A stretch of DNA of 64,000 nucleotides from Branchiostoma floridae (taxonomy: Eukaryota; Chordata; Leptocardii; Amphioxiformes; Branchiostomatidae), in the NCBI RefSeq assembly GCF_000003815.2, contig NC_049985.1, positions 14,897,823 to 14,961,822 on the forward strand, given 5' to 3'. Each line of letters opens with the position of its first letter. Position 1 is the first letter of the stretch. Below the pieces are notes generated by a model that was not told the origin of the DNA, made no database searches, and saw nothing but the letters and a program-made list of their open reading frames with translations. The position numbers and the translations under genes were made by a program. Positions 60,301 to 64,000 of the stretch are shown here, piece by piece.

Positions 60301-61406
60301 ATCCCATCCTACAGGGTGAAAATTAAGGAGTATTAAACGGTTTGTCTTCATATCAGAAAAAAAACATATCATTTATTTACTTTTATACAAATGTAGCAAA
60401 CTTAATAGCTAGTAATTTTGATGATTATTCCGAAACAAATGACACGGCAGTTAAATATTTCTCATTGGCGTGTAATATGAAGGTTTTGGGTTGGAAAATT
60501 CGCTAATTTGGCTGTTGTTAATCCACTATTACTTGCTGGAACATTTCTCTGTGTAGTAATATGCTCTTTATTACGAAATTGTAGGAAAGATGACATGGCC
60601 TACTGAAAATCAAATATCTCCCAAATCAAGCGTGTTAGCACCAGACAAAAATAGCAAAAGATAGTCGATATAAGTGGTAACACTTAGTTCATACCAGCAG
60701 GTAAGCGTTTTGGACAACTTTATTTTTTACAATTTTCTACCTCCAATTTTCCCAGTTAATGAGGAATGGGCGGTAAACTATTAAAGTAGGAAAACCTCCT
60801 TGGGAAAACTCACATCTGTAGAAGAAGCTCTCTCTTCGGCATTGTTGGAAGATCTGCATTTCCTCTGGTGAAACCTAGAACAGAGGAAAAATATCACATA
60901 AACTATTGCAAGCCCCATCCCATCATAAACCCTCATTATAAATCATAGAGTGTTCCTTTTGATATTGTTGTGCAAGAGGTCACTTGTTATGTATTACCGG
61001 TACTTATCTCCAAGCAGATGTCGGGTTTGGGCTCACTTACAAGCTTTAGGCTGTACGCAAGTTGGTGAAATGAAATGATACTTGAAAGACCAACAAATTG
61101 ATCAATAATAGATTTTAAAAAACATCCTTACAACCATAACGTTAACGTACATCTACTTCAATATGAAACTGAAGGACGAGGAGTGTCCTTGTGCCGCCCC
61201 CCTCCCCATTGTACTGTACTTAGTAGACTTGCAGGTGATACAGTCGCTTCCTACGTAGAAACTATCACTCATGCAGGTCCTACCGTTAGCTGTTTCCCTC
61301 CCGGACCTTGCACGGCCACCCCTGGTCCTCCGGGTAGCACCCCCGAGCGGCCAGGGAGCCCTTCTACTGGAGCATCGCCGCCGTGTTCCAGCGAGTTGGA
61401 CGCCAT
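54332..61406 (-). CDS. OCIAD1: OCIA domain-containing protein 1
   Basis: Membrane protein of mitochondria/endosomes; vertebrate OCIAD proteins affect respiratory-chain complex assembly and JAK/STAT signalling (family knowledge). Nine exons: 61406-61284, 60874-60814, 57708-57655, 57424-57380, 56734-56602, 55952-55905, 55570-55476, 54918-54718, 54369-54332; phases 0,1,1,1,2,2,1,1 agree; 265 aa (human 245). After a glycine/proline-rich N-terminus comes the OCIA domain (about 42-125): EEMQIFQQCRRESFFYRCLP, LGGAFGIVTNRLLAAGFL, AAIAGWVLGKWSYMRTCENK. Two hydrophobic segments are apparent. The tail is serine/proline-rich with the conserved KYLTYEELRKRNRD and ends KKNQYGDLYKD, matching human VNKYGDTWDE. 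The start ATG sits in AAGATGGCG. I cannot exclude that the gene predates an OCIAD1/OCIAD2 split. Confidence 0.95.
55090..55172. repeat. Dispersed element fragment in OCIAD1 intron
   Basis: CCTGAAGAAGGTGACAGACG then GTCACCGAAATGTCGGTGA forms an interrupted palindrome followed by AATAAAGCACTGG. This motif resembles the 3' ends of some invertebrate retroelements (from memory, not tested). A related start (CCTGAGGAAGGTGAC) is seen at 61953. Confidence 0.45.
56457..56556. other. Assembly gap (100 N)
   Basis: A fixed-size gap in the OCIAD1 intron just downstream of exon 5. It does not touch a coding exon. Confidence 0.95.
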
Positions 61407-61457
61407 CTTGCTCCGCTAGGGATCTGTTAGGATGATATCTGTCGCTAGGTGGCGCTA
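61403..61457. promoter_or_regulatory. OCIAD1 start region with YY1-like and CTCF-like motifs
   Basis: On the minus strand the start codon lies in AAGATGGCG (61409-61401), a YY1-like motif. On the plus strand 61442-61457 reads TCGCTAGGTGGCGCTA, close to the CTCF core (CCACTAGGGGGCGCTA), 36-51 bases upstream of the start codon. Binding is inferred from sequence only. Confidence 0.45.
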
Positions 61458-62603
61458 ATGACATGGTCGGAAGGTTCATGAGAACCAAGGAAATCGCACT
61501 GAGACGTCTCAATGTTTTTCTCAGTCCACAATTTCTGTAAACTGTTTCCTGTTGAGTTTGAGAAAATAACAATAACAGTGGTGTGAAAAATATTTTGAAA
61601 TTCAAGTAAATTTCATGGATGACATGAATGCGCTCATTATTTTTTGCCTGATTTCATAAAGAAAAAACTTTTTCTTCTTTGGGGATGTTCAACGTGATGA
61701 GAAAAGTTTTGTATAGGAAGTATATAAGACCTTCTTCAAGCTACTTACGCACAAATTAACAGAAAACAACCCTACATCTATTTGGTTTTTGGACAAGGAA
61801 ATTAACATAATTATTCTATGCCACTAGGCTCACCCTAAAGCATTGTGTACGAGAAAGAAGAAAAAAATCCCATATTTACAATAACAGCTAATATCCAACC
61901 TTAGCCCTGGTTATTCAATGATAGAAGAAGAAGAAAGAACACATAATTATTGCCCTGAGGAAGGTGACAATTACGTCTCTTGTATGGTTGTGGATATGTG
62001 GTTTTGAAAATAAGAATTTTGTTAATCTGTATTAACGCTAGTTCACCTTTATTCGCTGAGTAACCTATATCCGTTGTTTTTTAAAAACGGTATCTAACGA
62101 TGTCAAATGGACAGACGATGGTTTCAAATATCCCTAAACACCATGTTCTTAAAAACAACGGATATAGGATAGCACGCGGTAATTATAATAAAAGGTGAAC
62201 TAACGTTAATATCATAGGCATATAGAGCTACATTTGTACCACGAGAATAACTTGTCACAACGGTAGCAGAAGCTACGTTGGATCAGAAATATATGAACAT
62301 ATCATCATTTAATACATGGCAACTGAAACAATCCCTCTTTTCTCGTGTATCGGTGCAAGAACCTTTCTTACTAATTAAGTAGGCTGCAGTCGCCTCAAGG
62401 TGATCAATAACGCACACAACACGAGGTTGTCATGACAACCAACACGTCAACGACGCTTTATGTAAGTATCTCCATGGAAACACGGAGGTCAGATATGTAT
62501 AAACAACATATGGCGTGAGCAAGACAGACGATATACCGGCGATATTACATTATTAATCTAATTTTGCCTGCTGAATGTCTAGCGTATTCCGAATTTTCGC
62601 AAC
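61458..62603. other. Divergent intergenic region OCIAD1 / lectin gene
   Basis: About 1.15 kb between two genes transcribed outward. It contains MITE family A copy 3 (62037-62206). No other coding sequence seen. Confidence 0.6.
62037..62206. repeat. MITE, family A copy 3
   Basis: GCTAGTTCACCTTTATTCGC at the left and AATAAAAGGTGAACTAACG at the right, with internal ATATCCCTAAACACCATG and ACAACGGATATAGG. It is shorter than the copies at 16.5 and 31.0 kb. Confidence 0.83.
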
Positions 62604-63844
62604 ATGGCGTGTCGCCTTGTTGTGCTTACTTTGGCACTGCAAGCGCTCCAGGGACTGTTCTTAGGTAAGCAGACACGTTTGAGTTCCATAGACCGACCAA
62701 ATAGGTCATTTATGCATGAAGCCTGGTATAAATAAAGTAGAAATGCTCCAATGTTGCATGGTTTAGGAGGCGTACGATTCTCTTGAATCTGGGTGGAAAA
62801 GTTGATGATGTTGCTACATCGAATTGCCCTTAGGCCTGAAGTACAAGTTTAGAATGTATATCTAGAGCTAGCGTCTTAAATACCTGTCTTAACATTGTAA
62901 AAAAATTGTATAAGCTTTGTCAAATAGACATGCATAATGTATAAATGCATATGTAGCATATCGGTTCATTCTATGATGTCGCACATACCGTATCAGATGT
63001 CCTTGCTGCTGATTTCTTAATGCGTGTTTGTGTCTGAAAAGTACCAACAGTCGTTGGTCATTTGCAGTCTGTTTCTAGTGCAATAATATATACTTACATC
63101 AAATACATCTTTATTCAGATACACAGTAAATATGATAATTTTTCATGTTGCAAAATAATGAGTGAAACATTATTAATGAGCCATTGTGAGAAGGCGACAG
63201 CTAGAAAAAAAATTACCCGCTTAGCCATCTCCAAAATGCCAGAATCTCACATTCTTGATTGGATAAGTGTTGCCCTTTTAAAGACTTTATAAGCTTATGA
63301 TAAGGCCATGTTGATCTGAATATATGGATGATATCCACTGAAAGCTCCAAAACTGATGCGAGCGTGCGAATAAAAAAAATGTTGCTTTCGTCAAAAATCA
63401 GAAGTGGCCAGGAAGGTTGTACAAATGACTAAACACACAGGGTATGGTATACCGGCAATAATTTTTGTTTAATTTTTGTTCTTTCACATCATCTTCTTTG
63501 ACGTCGGATTTTTTTTGGCATTCTATGGTATTAAAAAAAATGATATTAGTATCCATTTTGGGCTAATAATGACCCATCCACGTACTCACTCACCCTTGAC
63601 ACGTCACCATATATTTTCAGCGAGTGGTTCAGTCCACCCAGGGTACACCATACGAGACGGAACCTCCTACAAGGTGTTCACTGAAACCAAGTCCCACTAC
63701 GAGGCCGAAAGGACCTGCGAAGCAGACGGTGGACATCTCGTGGACATCAAAACAGAATCTCTTCACAATTTCATTCTGGACATGGTTCGGGCAGTCAATC
63801 CGTATCGACTCCAAGACTACTGGATCGGTTTGAACGACAAGAGG
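62604..63844 (+). CDS. Secreted C-type lectin domain protein, 5' part (runs off right edge)
   Basis: Extracellular protein beginning with a C-type lectin-like domain. Exon 1, 62604-62664, encodes a signal peptide, MACRLVVLTLALQALQGLFL. Exon 2, 63621-63844, joins in phase 1 and ends in phase 0 at AAGAGG|GTAAGT. Domain landmarks are YTIRDGTSYKVF, HYEAERTCEADGGHLVDIKT (the first conserved cysteine and the GGHL turn), and DYWIGLNDKR (the WIGL core). The later EPN/WND calcium-binding motifs and remaining cysteines are past base 64000, so sugar binding cannot be judged. Many amphioxus lectin-domain proteins are multi-domain, so the full architecture is unknown. The name cannot be narrowed further. 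Confidence 0.87.
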
Positions 63845-64000
63845 GTAAGTTTTGGAAGAGAAAACAATTCGGTATTTTTCATAGAAGAATATTACACTCT
63901 TCCAGCACAATTGGGTATTTCACAGAAGAATATCACACTCTAATTACAGCAATCGAAAATTCAGAGTGTAGCCGAATTTTCGGCGGATCCTTTAGCCTTC

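Noticed and set aside
60230-60320. Candidate OCIAD1 exon after exon 2 (GATGGGATAAGAGCG...CTACAG)
   Set aside because: Has a usable acceptor and donor, but joining it to exon 2 (phase 1) makes an immediate stop codon; the exon at 57708 restores the conserved OCIA domain.
34735-61406. Functional cluster of mitochondrial genes (LIAS, OCIAD1 and neighbours)
   Set aside because: The genes differ in orientation, and LRRC58 and DHRSX lie between them; nothing in the sequence shows shared regulation, so proximity alone is not evidence of a system.
61153-61605. 150-codon frame on the minus strand over the OCIAD1 first exon
   Set aside because: It overlaps OCIAD1 exon 1 in a different frame; the exon 1 model is supported by phase agreement with eight further exons.

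Overview
The window is an animal genomic region with intron-rich genes, GT-AG splice sites, CpG-poor intergenic DNA and many short non-autonomous repeats. I read it as most likely a cephalochordate (amphioxus, Branchiostoma). Six gene models are close to human genes in length, exon phase and motifs, while the intergenic DNA is packed with foldback/MITE elements and minisatellites of the kind known from amphioxus. Species assignment is inference; the sequence has no species-diagnostic locus.

Layout. 1-6629: the 5' two thirds of a CYP4-like cytochrome P450 on the minus strand, eight exons, running off the left edge. 8042-9258: a 41-bp minisatellite. 9773-11630 (possibly to 12066): a plus-strand gene I do not recognise, with one hydrophobic segment and three 23-residue repeats. 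13160-13705: a second, related minisatellite, mostly inverted relative to the first. 15562-22575: TRMT9B (tRNA methyltransferase 9-like), minus, four coding exons. 22.6-34.7 kb: a long stretch without a confident gene, holding a probable TRMT9B promoter, orphan exon-like pieces and repeats. 34735-39944: LIAS (lipoyl synthase), plus, 11 exons. 42474-46841: LRRC58, minus, four exons, with one GC-AG intron. 49334-53313: DHRSX, minus, seven exons. 54332-61406: OCIAD1, minus, nine exons. 62604 to past the right edge: a secreted C-type lectin domain gene, plus. Assembly gaps lie at 1351-1648, 15039-15138, 24835-24934 and 56457-56556.

The genes do not form an operon or an obvious shared pathway. LIAS acts in mitochondria, OCIAD1 relatives sit in mitochondrial/endosomal membranes, and DHRSX and CYP4 are membrane-associated redox enzymes; I see this as ordinary neighbourhood rather than a system.

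The most striking pattern is local: four different genes (CYP4, TRMT9B, LIAS, LRRC58) each carry tandem duplications of a piece of exon together with its splice junction, giving decaying or amplified copies of exon ends inside the adjoining non-coding DNA. The LRRC58 case has grown into eight 56-bp units, each with a copy of the 5' splice site. At least three MITE/foldback families recur within the window. I did not find a convincing new multi-gene system.
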